A stretch of DNA of 64,000 bases from Flavobacterium soli DSM 19725 (GCF_000422705.1 NZ_AUGO01000006.1:248001-312000), one strand, 5' to 3'; positions 8,669-17,732 are shown, counted from the first letter of the stretch. Notes: generated by a model from the sequence alone, not told the origin. Numbers and translations: made by a program.

Positions 8669-9037
8669 TTATGTAATGCTTAGAATTTGGAACAATTTAT
8701 CCATATCTACAGGTTTAGAAATATAATTATCGGCACCAGCCTGAATGCATTTCTCCCTGTCGCCAAGCATTGCTTGAGCCGTGACAGCTATAAGTGGTGT
8801 GTTTTCATGATTTGGAAGGCTTTTAATCAACGGAATAGCTTCATATCCATCCATGTCAGGCATCATCATATCGAGCAAAATGGCATCAAAATCTTTTTCA
8901 TTATTTAAAATACTTATGGCTTCTGAAGCACTCATGCAGGAAACACATTGATATTCTCTGGAACGTAAAACCGCTGATAAGGCAAAAATATTTCGCGAAT
9001 CATCGTCAACTATCAAAACTTTTTTCTTCTTTTTCAT
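8669..9037 (-). CDS. Stand-alone response regulator receiver protein
   Basis: Single CheY-like REC domain of 122 residues with no output domain. The acidic pocket DDD at 11-13, phosphoacceptor D56 (AILLDMMMP), the Thr/Ser position in AVTAQAM and the KP motif (ISKPVD) are all present. It closely resembles the last receiver of the hybrid kinase encoded just upstream (shared LLDMMMPxMDGYE and DREKCIxAGAxxYIxKPVD), suggesting duplication of that module. It lies 17 bp downstream of the hybrid kinase gene and 4 bp before cheR, and probably carries phosphoryl groups from the kinase. Confidence 0.92.
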   Translation of the reverse strand: MKKKKKVLIVDDDSRNIFALSAVLRSREYQCVSCMSASEAISILNNEKDFDAILLDMMMPDMDGYEAIPLIKSLPNHENTPLIAVTAQAMLGDREKCIQAGADNYISKPVDMDKLFQILSIT

Positions 9038-9054
9038 CTGTAAAAAACTATAAA

Positions 9055-12000
9055 TTAAAAACGGTCATACAGCCAAACCCTCAATAAGGATAGCAGCTGA
9101 TCTACATCTACAGGTTTTGTAATATAATCTGACGCACCTGCATTGATGCATTTTTCCCGATCACCAGTCATTGCTTTTGCAGTAACGGCAATCACAGGAA
9201 GATTTTTTAACTTAGGGTTTTTTCTTATGATTGTTGCAGTTTCATAACCGTCCATGTTGGGCATCATCATATCTAGCAAAACGACATCAATTTCAGGATG
9301 TTTTTCTAATGCTGCAATGGCTTCATTTCCATCAATGGCGGTGATGATATTCATTTTTAAGGCTTCGAGTGCTTTTGTGAGCGAATAGATGTTTCTCACA
9401 TCATCATCTACCACCAAAACGGTTTTTTCACTCAAGATATTGTTCAGAAGGTTTCGCTTTTTTGGAGCACTTGTTGTTTTGTTTTCTTCCATCAAGTGCA
9501 TGAATAGCGATACTTCGTCAAGCATTCTTTGATAGGAATGTGCCGTTTTGATAATGATTGAATCGGCATATTTTTTAATCTTCAGCTCTTCTTTCATAGA
9601 AAGGCTTTTTCCTGTAAAAACAATCACGGGAAGTGCTTCTAGTTCTGGATTTTTTCGAACGCTTTCAAGTATTTCATAAGCTTGCTTGTCCGGAACTCCC
9701 ATGTCGAGGATAACGCAATCTACATCGGCTTTTTTCAATGTTTCCAAACCATCACTAATCTCACTTTTGATTTCCGAATTGATATTATAGGTTTCCAAGA
9801 AATAGGCGAGAGCCTTGGCATGTTTTGAATTGTCTTCAATGATCAGGACTTTTTTTGACTCACGGTTGATAATGTGTTCTATTTTCTTGAAAATTTCAGG
9901 CATTTGTTCGAAAGCAACTGGCTTATCAAGGAAATTTACAGCACCTTTCAATAAACTTTCTTGCTTCAATTTATGAGAAGACATGATGTGAACCGGAATA
10001 TGCTTGGTTTGTGAATTGTTTTTTAATTCTTCCATAACCTGCCAACCACTTTTTATAGGCAATTGGATGTCAAGCAAAATACCCACAGGCTTGTAAACGA
10101 TGGCTAAGTTTAAAGCATGATCACCTCGAACCGAAACTATTCCTTTATAATGACGTTTTCTGGCAAAGTCCAATAACGATTTTGCAAAATTAATATCGTC
10201 TTCCACAATCAAAATGACTTTATCGCCTTCCTGAATCATTTCACGATCATCGGGAACATCTTCTGGAATATGTGAACTTAGGTATTTATTTTCTTTGTGA
10301 ATTGGTTTTTCAACAATTTCTTTACTTTCTACTTCTATCTCATTATAAGATTGTTGTGAGCTTTCACTTGATTGTATTGATGAAGTTCCTATAATTGGAA
10401 TAGAAAGAATAAATTCACTTCCTTCATCCACATTACTGATTAAAGTGATGTCTCCTTTTAATAATTTTGCAAGTTCACGACTGATAGAAAGTCCAAGTCC
10501 AGTTCCTCCATATTTTCGTTTGGTTGAACCATCTGCTTGCTGAAATGCTTCAAAAATTAGTGGTTGTTTTTCTCTTGGAATTCCAATTCCGGTGTCTTTT
10601 ACGCTAAAGCAAATAAATTTCGGATCCTTCGGATTTTTCTTGATCTCAAGTGTAACAGATCCTTGAGCCGTAAATTTGATGGCATTAGAAATTAAGTTTT
10701 TCAGAATCTGCTCAAGCCTCATTTTATCGGTTTTGATAACAAGTGGAGCTTCTTTCGAAATGATTCTGAACTCAATTCCCTTATCTTTTGCAAGTTCATG
10801 AAACAAATCATTCAAGCTTCCTGTAACTTCCCCAACGGTAATATCCATCAGCTCAAGATCCATTTTTCCTGCCTCAATTTTAGAAAGGTCCAAAATCTCA
10901 TCGATAAGTCCTAACAAGCCGTTTCCTGAACTTTGAATCACTTTTGCAAATTCAATTTGCTCTTCGTTCATATTGCTGTCGTTGTTCTCAGAGAGTAATC
11001 GGCTTAGCAATAGAATTGAGTTTAAAGGCGTTCTCAACTCATGCGACATATTGGCCAAAAACTCTGATTTGTAACGTGTTGTAAGTTCCAAATCTTCCGA
11101 TTTCTTTTGGATTTCCATGTTTTTTTCTTCCAATAAAACACTTCTTTCTGCAAGCTCTTCGTTAGTTTGCTGCAATTCTTCTTGTTGCACTCTCAGCTCT
11201 TCTTCTGATGCTTGAAGCTTTTCAGTTTGGGCTTCAAGTTCGGCATTCATACTTTCTAGTTCGCCATGTTGAGTTTGCAATTCTTCGGATTGGGCTTGGG
11301 TTTCTTCCAAAAGTTCTTGAACGCGTTTTCTGTTTTGTGCAGCTTTAATAGCTATTCCGATATTATTGGCAACTGTAGAAAGGAATTCGATTTCACGTTT
11401 TTTAAACTCTTTTAAAGTGGCAAGTTCAAATACGCCATTGATTTTATCTTCCATCACAGGAACCGCCACCACATGACCTGGTTTTAATTCGCCTAAAGCA
11501 TAAGAAATCTTGATATCTTCTGGAGCAATAGATTTTAATTGCATCATTTGTCCCGAGGAAACAGCTTGTCCTGTTAGCCCTTCTCCAATTTTAAAGATTT
11601 CTCTTTCTTTGTTCCATATATAGCTATAACCAGCCGTTGCTTTAAGATTGTCACCTTCTACAAGATATATCACACCGGCATTGCTATTGGTATATATCGC
11701 AAGGTATTCAATAATGTCCTTGGTAAGTTGTTCTAAGGTCTTTTCGCCAATCATGACCATGTTCATTTCTGCAACACCAGCTCGAAGCCATTCCTTATCG
11801 GATAATGTTGTAAAAGAATGATGCAGTGATTTTGCCATGTTGTTAAGCGAATCACCTATGCTACTTAAAGCATCACTTTTAGTAGTATCAATTCTAATAT
11901 CATAATTTCCTTGAGAAATTTGTCCTGCTACACCACTTATGATACGTATTCTTTCGGCTGTTTCCTTTTCGCTTTTTTCAAGCTCACTTTGGAGTTTGAC

Positions 12001-12624
12001 TCTTGTTGTGAAGTCATTCAAGATTCTGCTAAAAAATAAAAGACTGCTAATAATGGCAACTACCGAAGCCACTATGATGAGAATCAAGCTGTAGTTTCCA
12101 AATCGTTCCGAAGTAGCAATTCTTTCTTTCAAAAGTGTTTGCTCTTGATTTTCCATAATCTTAAAAAGGCTTCGGATGTTATCCATGTGTCGTCTACCTT
12201 CATCAAGTACTGTAGCCTCAACAATTTGACCTTTTCGTTTTTCATCAATTCTAATAGCTAGATAATCAAAAAAAACTTTTTTCAAGGCTTTTAATTCTTG
12301 TATATTCTTTTGCTGTACAGGATTGTCTTTCGTTAGAATTTGAAGCTGATCGATATAATTATTGGTTTCGGTCTCAGCATTTACATAACGCTTTAAAAAA
12401 TCTTCTCGACCAGCCACCAAAAAACCTCGCATTCCAGTTTGAGCATCGAGCATGACCAAGGTCGAAGAATTTATATTGTAGAGCACTTCGTGAGTGTGAT
12501 TGACCAACCTGTTGCTTTCGATGAGGCTTCGGATGCTAAAATAAGATGCAGTAGCACTAACGATCAACAACAGCATCGAAATACTTGAACTTATTATTAA
12601 ATTTCTTTTAAAATTGCTATTCAT
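9055..12624 (-). CDS. Hybrid histidine kinase: CHASE3-HAMP-GAF-HisKA-HATPase-REC-REC-REC
   Basis: Membrane hybrid sensor kinase of 1189 residues. Order: TM1 (about 9-30), CHASE3-like periplasmic domain (about 35-170, with TLVMLDAQTGMRGFLVAG), TM2 (about 178-198), HAMP-like region (200-270), GAF domain (about 280-430), a Glu/Gln-rich coiled coil (430-518), HisKA with H528 (MSHELRTP), HATPase with N-box NLISNAIKF and G-boxes DTGIGI and GGTGLGLSIS, then three receivers with D852, D974 and D1118. The second receiver is odd: the usual KP after beta-5 reads KT (IIIKTAHS) and the loop after D974 is GVPDKQAYE. It lies 30 bp after the REC-PAS kinase gene and 17 bp before the lone receiver, in one apparent operon ending in cheB. 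Confidence 0.95.
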   Translation of the reverse strand: MNSNFKRNLIISSSISMLLLIVSATASYFSIRSLIESNRLVNHTHEVLYNINSSTLVMLDAQTGMRGFLVAGREDFLKRYVNAETETNNYIDQLQILTKDNPVQQKNIQELKALKKVFFDYLAIRIDEKRKGQIVEATVLDEGRRHMDNIRSLFKIMENQEQTLLKERIATSERFGNYSLILIIVASVVAIISSLLFFSRILNDFTTRVKLQSELEKSEKETAERIRIISGVAGQISQGNYDIRIDTTKSDALSSIGDSLNNMAKSLHHSFTTLSDKEWLRAGVAEMNMVMIGEKTLEQLTKDIIEYLAIYTNSNAGVIYLVEGDNLKATAGYSYIWNKEREIFKIGEGLTGQAVSSGQMMQLKSIAPEDIKISYALGELKPGHVVAVPVMEDKINGVFELATLKEFKKREIEFLSTVANNIGIAIKAAQNRKRVQELLEETQAQSEELQTQHGELESMNAELEAQTEKLQASEEELRVQQEELQQTNEELAERSVLLEEKNMEIQKKSEDLELTTRYKSEFLANMSHELRTPLNSILLLSRLLSENNDSNMNEEQIEFAKVIQSSGNGLLGLIDEILDLSKIEAGKMDLELMDITVGEVTGSLNDLFHELAKDKGIEFRIISKEAPLVIKTDKMRLEQILKNLISNAIKFTAQGSVTLEIKKNPKDPKFICFSVKDTGIGIPREKQPLIFEAFQQADGSTKRKYGGTGLGLSISRELAKLLKGDITLISNVDEGSEFILSIPIIGTSSIQSSESSQQSYNEIEVESKEIVEKPIHKENKYLSSHIPEDVPDDREMIQEGDKVILIVEDDINFAKSLLDFARKRHYKGIVSVRGDHALNLAIVYKPVGILLDIQLPIKSGWQVMEELKNNSQTKHIPVHIMSSHKLKQESLLKGAVNFLDKPVAFEQMPEIFKKIEHIINRESKKVLIIEDNSKHAKALAYFLETYNINSEIKSEISDGLETLKKADVDCVILDMGVPDKQAYEILESVRKNPELEALPVIVFTGKSLSMKEELKIKKYADSIIIKTAHSYQRMLDEVSLFMHLMEENKTTSAPKKRNLLNNILSEKTVLVVDDDVRNIYSLTKALEALKMNIITAIDGNEAIAALEKHPEIDVVLLDMMMPNMDGYETATIIRKNPKLKNLPVIAVTAKAMTGDREKCINAGASDYITKPVDVDQLLSLLRVWLYDRF

Positions 12625-12653
12625 ATAAAAAAATGCGATTAGGTAAAACTATT

Positions 12654-14213
12654 TTAAACGGGTAAGATCATAATAAAACTAGAACCTTCTCCAAGTTTGC
12701 TTTTTGCTGTGATTAATCCGTTGTGTTTTTCAATTATTTTTTTGGCTATGGCCAAACCAATTCCGGTTCCTTCATAGCTTTGTCTATCGTTGAGACTTTG
12801 GAAAATGATGAAAATTTTATCCAAATAACTCTCGTCAAAACCAATACCATTGTCTTTTACCGTAATTCGACAAAACTTTCCAGTAGGAGAGACGGAACTT
12901 TCAAAGTTTTTTTCGGTTATAAATTCTGAATCTATTATAATTTCAGGAGCTATGTCAGCTTTAGCAAATTTGAGCGAATTGCTTATTAAATTTTGAAAAA
13001 CTTGACGCAGTTGACTCGGAATACTTTTAATGGTTGGAAGATTGTTGACCTTTATGACAGCATTTTTTTCTTCAATCAAATAATCAAAATCAGATAAAAC
13101 TTCATGCAAAACGTTATTCAGGTCAATATTTTTGAAAGGAACATCAGCAGAAAGTCTGGAATAATCGAGCAAATCGCTAATTAGATTAGACATTCTCTCG
13201 GCAGATCCTAGAGCTCGTCTAACATAATCATAGGCTTTTTCATCATCTATCAAATATTTTTCCTTCAAGAGTTTGATGAACATTTCGATTTTTCGGACTG
13301 GTTCCTTTAAATCATGCGAAACGACCCAAGAAAATTGCTGCAATTCATGGTTACTAAATTCAAGCTCTTCATTTTTAGCTATCAATTCACGGGTTCTTTC
13401 AGCAACTTTTATTTCCAAAATTTCATTTGCCAGTTTTTGTTCCTGAATGTCAGTAAAAGTTCCCACCCAACGTGATATTGAATCATTATGCCTGATTGGA
13501 AGAATCTTCATTTTAAAGTACCGAAACTCGTTAGAACTTAGATGACGAATTCTCATTTCGCAAGCAAATTCCTTTCCTTCTGCAAAGTGAGTTTCCCAAC
13601 TCATACAATTATGATGATCATCTGGATGCGGTTCTGGAAAGGTTTTGGCATCAGCCGAATAGTGAAACCATTTATCGTTTACATATTCAATGGGGCCTTC
13701 TTTAGAAACAATAAAGGCAATTTCTGGCAAGGATTGTAGCACTGAACGAAGTTCTTCCATTTGGTGCGAAAGATTTTCCTGAGCTTCTTTCCTGATTTCA
13801 ATTTCTTTCGAGAGGATGTCGCGAATGTTTTCGAGTTCGGTTTTTTGTTCGGATAACTTCAGGAACGTTTTTACCTTTAGAATAAATAAATCAGGATCTA
13901 CGGGTTTTGTGATATAATCTACACCACCCGTTTCATATCCTTTTGAGATGTATTTTTTTTGCTTGTTGATGGCTGATAAAAAGATGACAGGGATATCTTT
14001 CGTTCGATTACTTCCAGACAGTGTTTCCACCACCTCAAAGCCATCCATTCCAGGCATTTGAACATCCATAATAATCAGTGAATACTTCACCTTTAGGATT
14101 TTTTTCAAAGCTTCTTCACCGGATTCAGCTGTATCAACAGGCAAATTGTGCAGTTCCAATATTTTTTTTAAGGCAATTATATTGGCTTTTATATCGTCAA
14201 CGATAAGTATCAT
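12654..14213 (-). CDS. REC-PAS-histidine kinase
   Basis: Soluble kinase of 519 residues with no membrane segment. N-terminal receiver (D50 in LIIMDVQMPGMDG, KP in ITKPVD), a linking coiled coil (120-155), a PAS/PAC domain (about 155-262), a second coiled coil, then a HisKA-type dimerisation helix with H300 (WVVSHDLKEPVRKIE) and HATPase with NLISNSLKF, DNGIGF and GTGIGLAIAKK. The SHDLKEP form of the H-box is typical of phytochrome-like and Bacteroidota kinases. An input receiver on a kinase suggests it is itself controlled by phosphorylation, so a relay with the downstream hybrid kinase is likely. It is the first gene of the block. Confidence 0.94.
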   Translation of the reverse strand: MILIVDDIKANIIALKKILELHNLPVDTAESGEEALKKILKVKYSLIIMDVQMPGMDGFEVVETLSGSNRTKDIPVIFLSAINKQKKYISKGYETGGVDYITKPVDPDLFILKVKTFLKLSEQKTELENIRDILSKEIEIRKEAQENLSHQMEELRSVLQSLPEIAFIVSKEGPIEYVNDKWFHYSADAKTFPEPHPDDHHNCMSWETHFAEGKEFACEMRIRHLSSNEFRYFKMKILPIRHNDSISRWVGTFTDIQEQKLANEILEIKVAERTRELIAKNEELEFSNHELQQFSWVVSHDLKEPVRKIEMFIKLLKEKYLIDDEKAYDYVRRALGSAERMSNLISDLLDYSRLSADVPFKNIDLNNVLHEVLSDFDYLIEEKNAVIKVNNLPTIKSIPSQLRQVFQNLISNSLKFAKADIAPEIIIDSEFITEKNFESSVSPTGKFCRITVKDNGIGFDESYLDKIFIIFQSLNDRQSYEGTGIGLAIAKKIIEKHNGLITAKSKLGEGSSFIMILPV

Positions 14214-14817
14214 AAATCAAAGATATTATCCATAACAAATGCTGGAATTACACAAGATTGAACTTTTTGGAAAGGGAAACATAGCGAATATCGATGATTG
14301 TCGCATTCTTTTAACTGAATAACTTTAAAATTTTGATGCAAGATCATTAATAGTAATTAGGATGGGTTGGGTAGATTGTTTTACTGAAATTTTATAAATT
14401 GTTTAAATTTCACAACAACCATCCAAAAGTATTAAAAATTGTTAAAGAATCAAAAAGCAAGTTCAGTATTAGACTTTTTGAAAAAACATATTTTTTCACA
14501 TTTTAACTTATTAATGACTTCATAATCTTTTTTAATATTCCTTTTTTGGTTTGTAAAGTACTGGAATATAAACGCTTTTTTTACATTATTTGCAAAATTG
14601 CGTTTTTTTATGATCAACTAAGCTTAGTTTCTGTAGATTGAAATTTTATAACATTTGAAAAATATGTTATAATCTTTTTTTTTAATAGAATGATTTTTTT
14701 TTTTGAAATTGCACTACTATTAAAAATATTAGACGATTGTTAAAAATCAATGAAATTTTCAACAATTTTTAAAGTCTTTTTAATAGCGATACCCCCAAAT
14801 AAAATAGGTACTAAAAT
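14214..14817. other. AT-rich 604-bp intergenic region
   Basis: No open frame with coding character and no RNA gene was recognised on either strand. The stretch holds long A/T runs (T runs near 14676-14706) and separates the divergent signalling operon (-) from the Rcp-like receiver gene (+), so both promoters should lie here. A minus-strand TATCTTTG (14225-14218) fits the -7 box but sits only 4 bp from the kinase ATG, which would give an almost leaderless mRNA. Confidence 0.6.
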
Positions 14818-15276
14818 ATGCTTAAACACAATCAGAAAATAATAAAAATAATTTTGGCTGATGACGATCCTGATGATCGTAGTTTTTTTGAAGAGGCAAT
14901 CAAGCAATTGGATTTTGACTCGAAAGTAGTTACCGTAGAAAACGGTAAAGAATTATTAGATCATCTAGAATCTGAAGAAACAGATATACCACACATCGTG
15001 TTTCTGGATTTGAATATGCCAATATTAAATGGTCTGGAAACACTCAAAAGACTCAAGCAACATCAAAAATACAATAATATTGCGGTTGCAATTTATTCGA
15101 CATCATCAGCTAACAAGGATATCGAAAACACGTTGGCTAACGGAGCAAATTGCTATATCGTGAAGCCAAATGATTTCCAAAACCTAAAAAGTACACTTAA
15201 ATATGTTTTAAGCTTGCAGTGGCAATATCATACCAGCAATGGTCTAGATTTATCAAATTTTGTAATATCAGTTTAG
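14818..15276 (+). CDS. Rcp1-like single-domain response regulator
   Basis: Receiver protein of 152 residues, longer than CheY in the manner of cyanobacterial Rcp1-type regulators that partner phytochrome-like kinases. It shows ILADDDPDDRSFFEEA at the start, phosphoacceptor D64 (IVFLDLNMPILNG), a Ser/Thr pocket (IYSTSSANKD) and K in YIVKPNDF. No DNA-binding domain. It is transcribed divergently from the REC-PAS kinase, whose SHDLKEP-type H-box is the kind normally seen with such regulators, so the two may be partners; this pairing is inference. A clean hairpin terminator follows. Confidence 0.9.
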   Translation: MLKHNQKIIKIILADDDPDDRSFFEEAIKQLDFDSKVVTVENGKELLDHLESEETDIPHIVFLDLNMPILNGLETLKRLKQHQKYNNIAVAIYSTSSANKDIENTLANGANCYIVKPNDFQNLKSTLKYVLSLQWQYHTSNGLDLSNFVISV

Positions 15277-15293
15277 AACAATTATATAAAAAT

Positions 15294-15327
15294 AAAACCC
15301 TCAAAATGAATACTTTTTGAGGGTTTT
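15294..15327. terminator. Bidirectional hairpin terminator
   Basis: AAAACCCTCAAAA / TTTTGAGGGTTTT with a 7-8 nt loop and T tract, between the convergent receiver gene (+) and DUF3037 gene (-). Confidence 0.85.
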
Positions 15328-15349
15328 TATGTTTTTAATCAAAATCGGA

Positions 15350-15733
15350 TTATAAAACCAATTCTTCAAATAATCTATTAATTGTAACTTCCAAGTTATT
15401 GGATAATCCAGGATGTGGTCTTGAGGTTTGTATTACAGAACTTCTCACTGCTGTCAACCATCTAAAGCGTTCCGGAACTTCCATCGAAGCAATTGGTCCA
15501 CCTTGTTTATCGCCTTGGGCAATTTTTTGAAGTGAAAGTAAATTCAGTTCCAGCTGAACGATATCAATTTCTGAACAGAGGCATTGGATTTTTTCAACAT
15601 TTAATTCAAATAAGACTTTTATAAACCGTGATTTCTTGCAAAACAAAATAATGCCTACATTCACGAATTCTTCACGTTCAACCCTTGGAACAACGCGAAT
15701 AACGGCATATTCATATAGATTTTTGTCTTGCAT
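15350..15733 (-). CDS. DUF3037 domain protein
   Basis: Small cytoplasmic protein of 127 residues with no signal or membrane segment. The start YEYAVIRVVPRVEREEFVNVG is what I recall for DUF3037, a family of unknown function nearly always encoded next to a HipA-like kinase. Here its ATG lies inside the end of the HipA-like gene (23-bp overlap, different frame), so the two are translationally coupled and probably act together. Function unknown; antitoxin, substrate or cofactor of the kinase are all open. Confidence 0.8.
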   Translation of the reverse strand: MQDKNLYEYAVIRVVPRVEREEFVNVGIILFCKKSRFIKVLFELNVEKIQCLCSEIDIVQLELNLLSLQKIAQGDKQGGPIASMEVPERFRWLTAVRSSVIQTSRPHPGLSNNLEVTINRLFEELVL

Positions 15734-16505
15734 TTTGTGCTTCTTTTATAAAGATTTCTGAATGGGCTAATCGTGTCATCAAAAAGTCAAAATATACTTT
15801 CTTGATTGCTTCTGGACTTTCGTCCGATTCTTCCCAATGAAGCCATTCATCAGGAATTAATTCAACAATGGCATTGATTTTTTCTTCTGTCAATAAAGCC
15901 TTGAAAACCTTGTCTGTTTCTTCAATCAAAGAAGCTTTTGGCAATAAAACATGATCTTTTATCAAAGCAAACGGACTTTTAGCATGATTTTCCCAATTGG
16001 TAAAAGAATGATGAAAATAGAAAGAAGCACCATGATCAATAAGCCAAAGCTCCTTATGCCAAATCATCATGTTGGTATTTCGGAAAGTCCTGTCAACATT
16101 GGTTATAAAGGCATCGAGCCAAACAATCTGTGAAGCTAATTCAGCATCTACATTGGTAACAACCGGATCAAAATTAATCGCTCCTGATAAAAAATGCAAT
16201 GCCAAGTTCATTCCTTGGCTTCCTTGCAATAAATCTTGAATTTCCTCATCGGCTTCAGTCCTTCCAAAGTCTTCTGAAAGATGGGCAAAAACCAATTCGG
16301 GAATTCTCAAACCCAGAGTTCTTGCAATTTCACCACCTAGCAATTCTGCAATCAAAGCTTTCACACCGTGCCCGGCACCTTTAAATTTCAATACATATTT
16401 AAAATCATCATCGGCTTCAGAAAGAGCAGGCAAGGAGCCACCTTCTCGCAAAGGAGTGATATACCGGGTGACATTTATTGTTCGTAATTGGGGTAGGGCA
16501 GTCAT
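15711..16505 (-). CDS. HipA-like kinase domain protein
   Basis: Protein of 264 residues related to the kinase core of HipA (Ser/Thr kinase of persistence modules). Seen: nucleotide-binding lysines in YVLKFKGAGHG (about 38-48), helix ALIAELLGGEIARTLGL, the catalytic loop DAFITNVDRTFRNTN (131-145) with D138 and N143/N145, and a metal-binding IDHGASF (D157) in the DFG position. It lacks the N-terminal subdomain of full HipA and there is no HipB-type HTH gene, so it is not a classical hipBA operon. ATG 16505 is chosen over a TTG two codons upstream. It overlaps the DUF3037 gene. Confidence 0.8.
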   Translation of the reverse strand: MTALPQLRTINVTRYITPLREGGSLPALSEADDDFKYVLKFKGAGHGVKALIAELLGGEIARTLGLRIPELVFAHLSEDFGRTEADEEIQDLLQGSQGMNLALHFLSGAINFDPVVTNVDAELASQIVWLDAFITNVDRTFRNTNMMIWHKELWLIDHGASFYFHHSFTNWENHAKSPFALIKDHVLLPKASLIEETDKVFKALLTEEKINAIVELIPDEWLHWEESDESPEAIKKVYFDFLMTRLAHSEIFIKEAQNARQKSI

Positions 16506-16557
16506 AAGCAATTTTAAGAATAGTAAAAATACATCGTTTTTTTGAAATGAATTTGAA

Positions 16558-17595
16558 TTATTCTTCTTTATGATTGGCCTTTATAAAATCAGTTACGAGA
16601 TAACCAATTAATTTTCCGATGAGATGATTGTTTTTTTCTTCTCCCAAATCAGGAGCACCTTCGCAAATATGCAAATAGGCAACATTTTGATTTTGTGCGA
16701 AGTAGCTAATAAACAAACGTAGCTCTTCGACTGAATAACCGCTCATTGTCATGGCACTACTGGCGATATTAGGCAAGGAATCTAAATCGATTTCTAATCC
16801 AAAAGCGTCACCTTTTATAAAATTTAAAGCTTGAAAAAGTTCCTGATCGAAGTTTTTTTGCTTTCGAATGTTCACTTCGTCATAGGTATTATAACGAACA
16901 CGATCTTCAATTTTCTTGATAATATCCAAAACGCTTTTCGAAGTATAACTTTCATGGAGTCCGAAAATAAAATACTTTTTGAGAAATCCTTCTTCAAAGG
17001 CATACGAAAAACCGTTTCCGCTGTGTCTTCCTTCCAAAATTCTGAAATCAGAATGGGCATCAAAATTAATGGCATTGATAGGTTTTCCTTTGGCCAAAGC
17101 CGTACCTTTTATATTTCCATAGGAATTGTTATGGCCTCCGCCAATGACTATAGGGATTTTTCCAGCTTTTACAATGTTGAAAATAATATGGGCCACTTCC
17201 TTATCAATTTTTTCTACGGTTTGGCTGAGTTTTACCCGATCATCAGAATTCATGAAGTCAAGATTTTTTACCGATTCCATTTCTTCTTTTACGTCAAGCG
17301 AACCCAAAACGAGCAACCTACTTCCTTTACAAAAGCGATTGTGCTGAATGTTTGCAATACTTTTTATGGCACTTTCCCAAGCCGAAGCCGTTCCTGGACG
17401 ACCATAGTTGGCACGGACTCCAATATCTTCTGGAATGCCAAACAATACATACTTTGCTTCGCAGGTTTTTAGAAATTCCATTGCCGAACTATCTTTCGGG
17501 ACGGTGTGCATCTTTTCGCCAAACTTAATTTCGCCGCTTCTATGGTTGGTAATCTTTGCAAGGTCTGCAAGGGTAAATGGGATTAGGTTTTCCAT
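16558..17595 (-). CDS. hutG: Formimidoylglutamase-like arginase-superfamily hydrolase
   Basis: Manganese hydrolase of the ureohydrolase superfamily, 345 residues, proposed to convert N-formimidoyl-glutamate to glutamate and formamide, the last step of histidine breakdown. Metal ligands are visible as H155 (GGGHNNSYG), D179/H181/D183 (NFDAHSDFR) and D270/D272 (LEIDLDSLP); the last motif departs from the canonical SxDxDxxDP, as is common in this Bacteroidota branch. ATG 17595 (MENLIPF) is chosen over an in-frame start 114 bp upstream because a -7 promoter box lies at 17620-17613. The hutI gene about 2 kb away supports the assignment; hutH and hutU are not in the window. Confidence 0.82.
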   Translation of the reverse strand: MENLIPFTLADLAKITNHRSGEIKFGEKMHTVPKDSSAMEFLKTCEAKYVLFGIPEDIGVRANYGRPGTASAWESAIKSIANIQHNRFCKGSRLLVLGSLDVKEEMESVKNLDFMNSDDRVKLSQTVEKIDKEVAHIIFNIVKAGKIPIVIGGGHNNSYGNIKGTALAKGKPINAINFDAHSDFRILEGRHSGNGFSYAFEEGFLKKYFIFGLHESYTSKSVLDIIKKIEDRVRYNTYDEVNIRKQKNFDQELFQALNFIKGDAFGLEIDLDSLPNIASSAMTMSGYSVEELRLFISYFAQNQNVAYLHICEGAPDLGEEKNNHLIGKLIGYLVTDFIKANHKEE

Positions 17596-17612
17596 ACGTT
17601 TATTTTGTGCAT

Positions 17613-17620
17613 CAAAAATA
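17613..17620 (-). promoter_or_regulatory. -7 box upstream of hutG
   Basis: Minus-strand TATTTTTG, a perfect TAnnTTTG, 18 bp before the hutG ATG. No clear -33 TTG at the right distance. Confidence 0.45.
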
Positions 17621-17650
17621 CTATAAAAGTATAAACTTACGTTAATAAGA

Positions 17651-17680
17651 TTGACACAGCTCAATATTATTTTAAATTTG
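17651..17680 (+). promoter_or_regulatory. Promoter of the coiled-coil membrane protein gene
   Basis: TTG (17651-17653), 19 bp, TAAATTTG (17673-17680): a textbook Bacteroidota promoter, giving a leader of about 45 bases before the ATG at 17733. Confidence 0.7.
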
Positions 17681-17732
17681 TTAAAAGTAAAATTAAGAAT
17701 TAATCCCAAGTATTTATTAAAACTTACACTTT

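Noticed and set aside
14641..14760. Possible short genes or an RNA hairpin in the AT-rich gap
   Set aside because: Only short frames and random A/T inverted repeats were seen; AT bias explains them.
15350..16505. Classical hipBA toxin-antitoxin operon
   Set aside because: The kinase lacks the HipA N-terminal subdomain and no HipB-like HTH gene is adjacent; the partner is DUF3037.
16831..17472. 213-residue plus-strand open frame
   Set aside because: It lies antisense inside hutG, whose metal-binding motifs are intact; the antisense translation has no recognisable domain.
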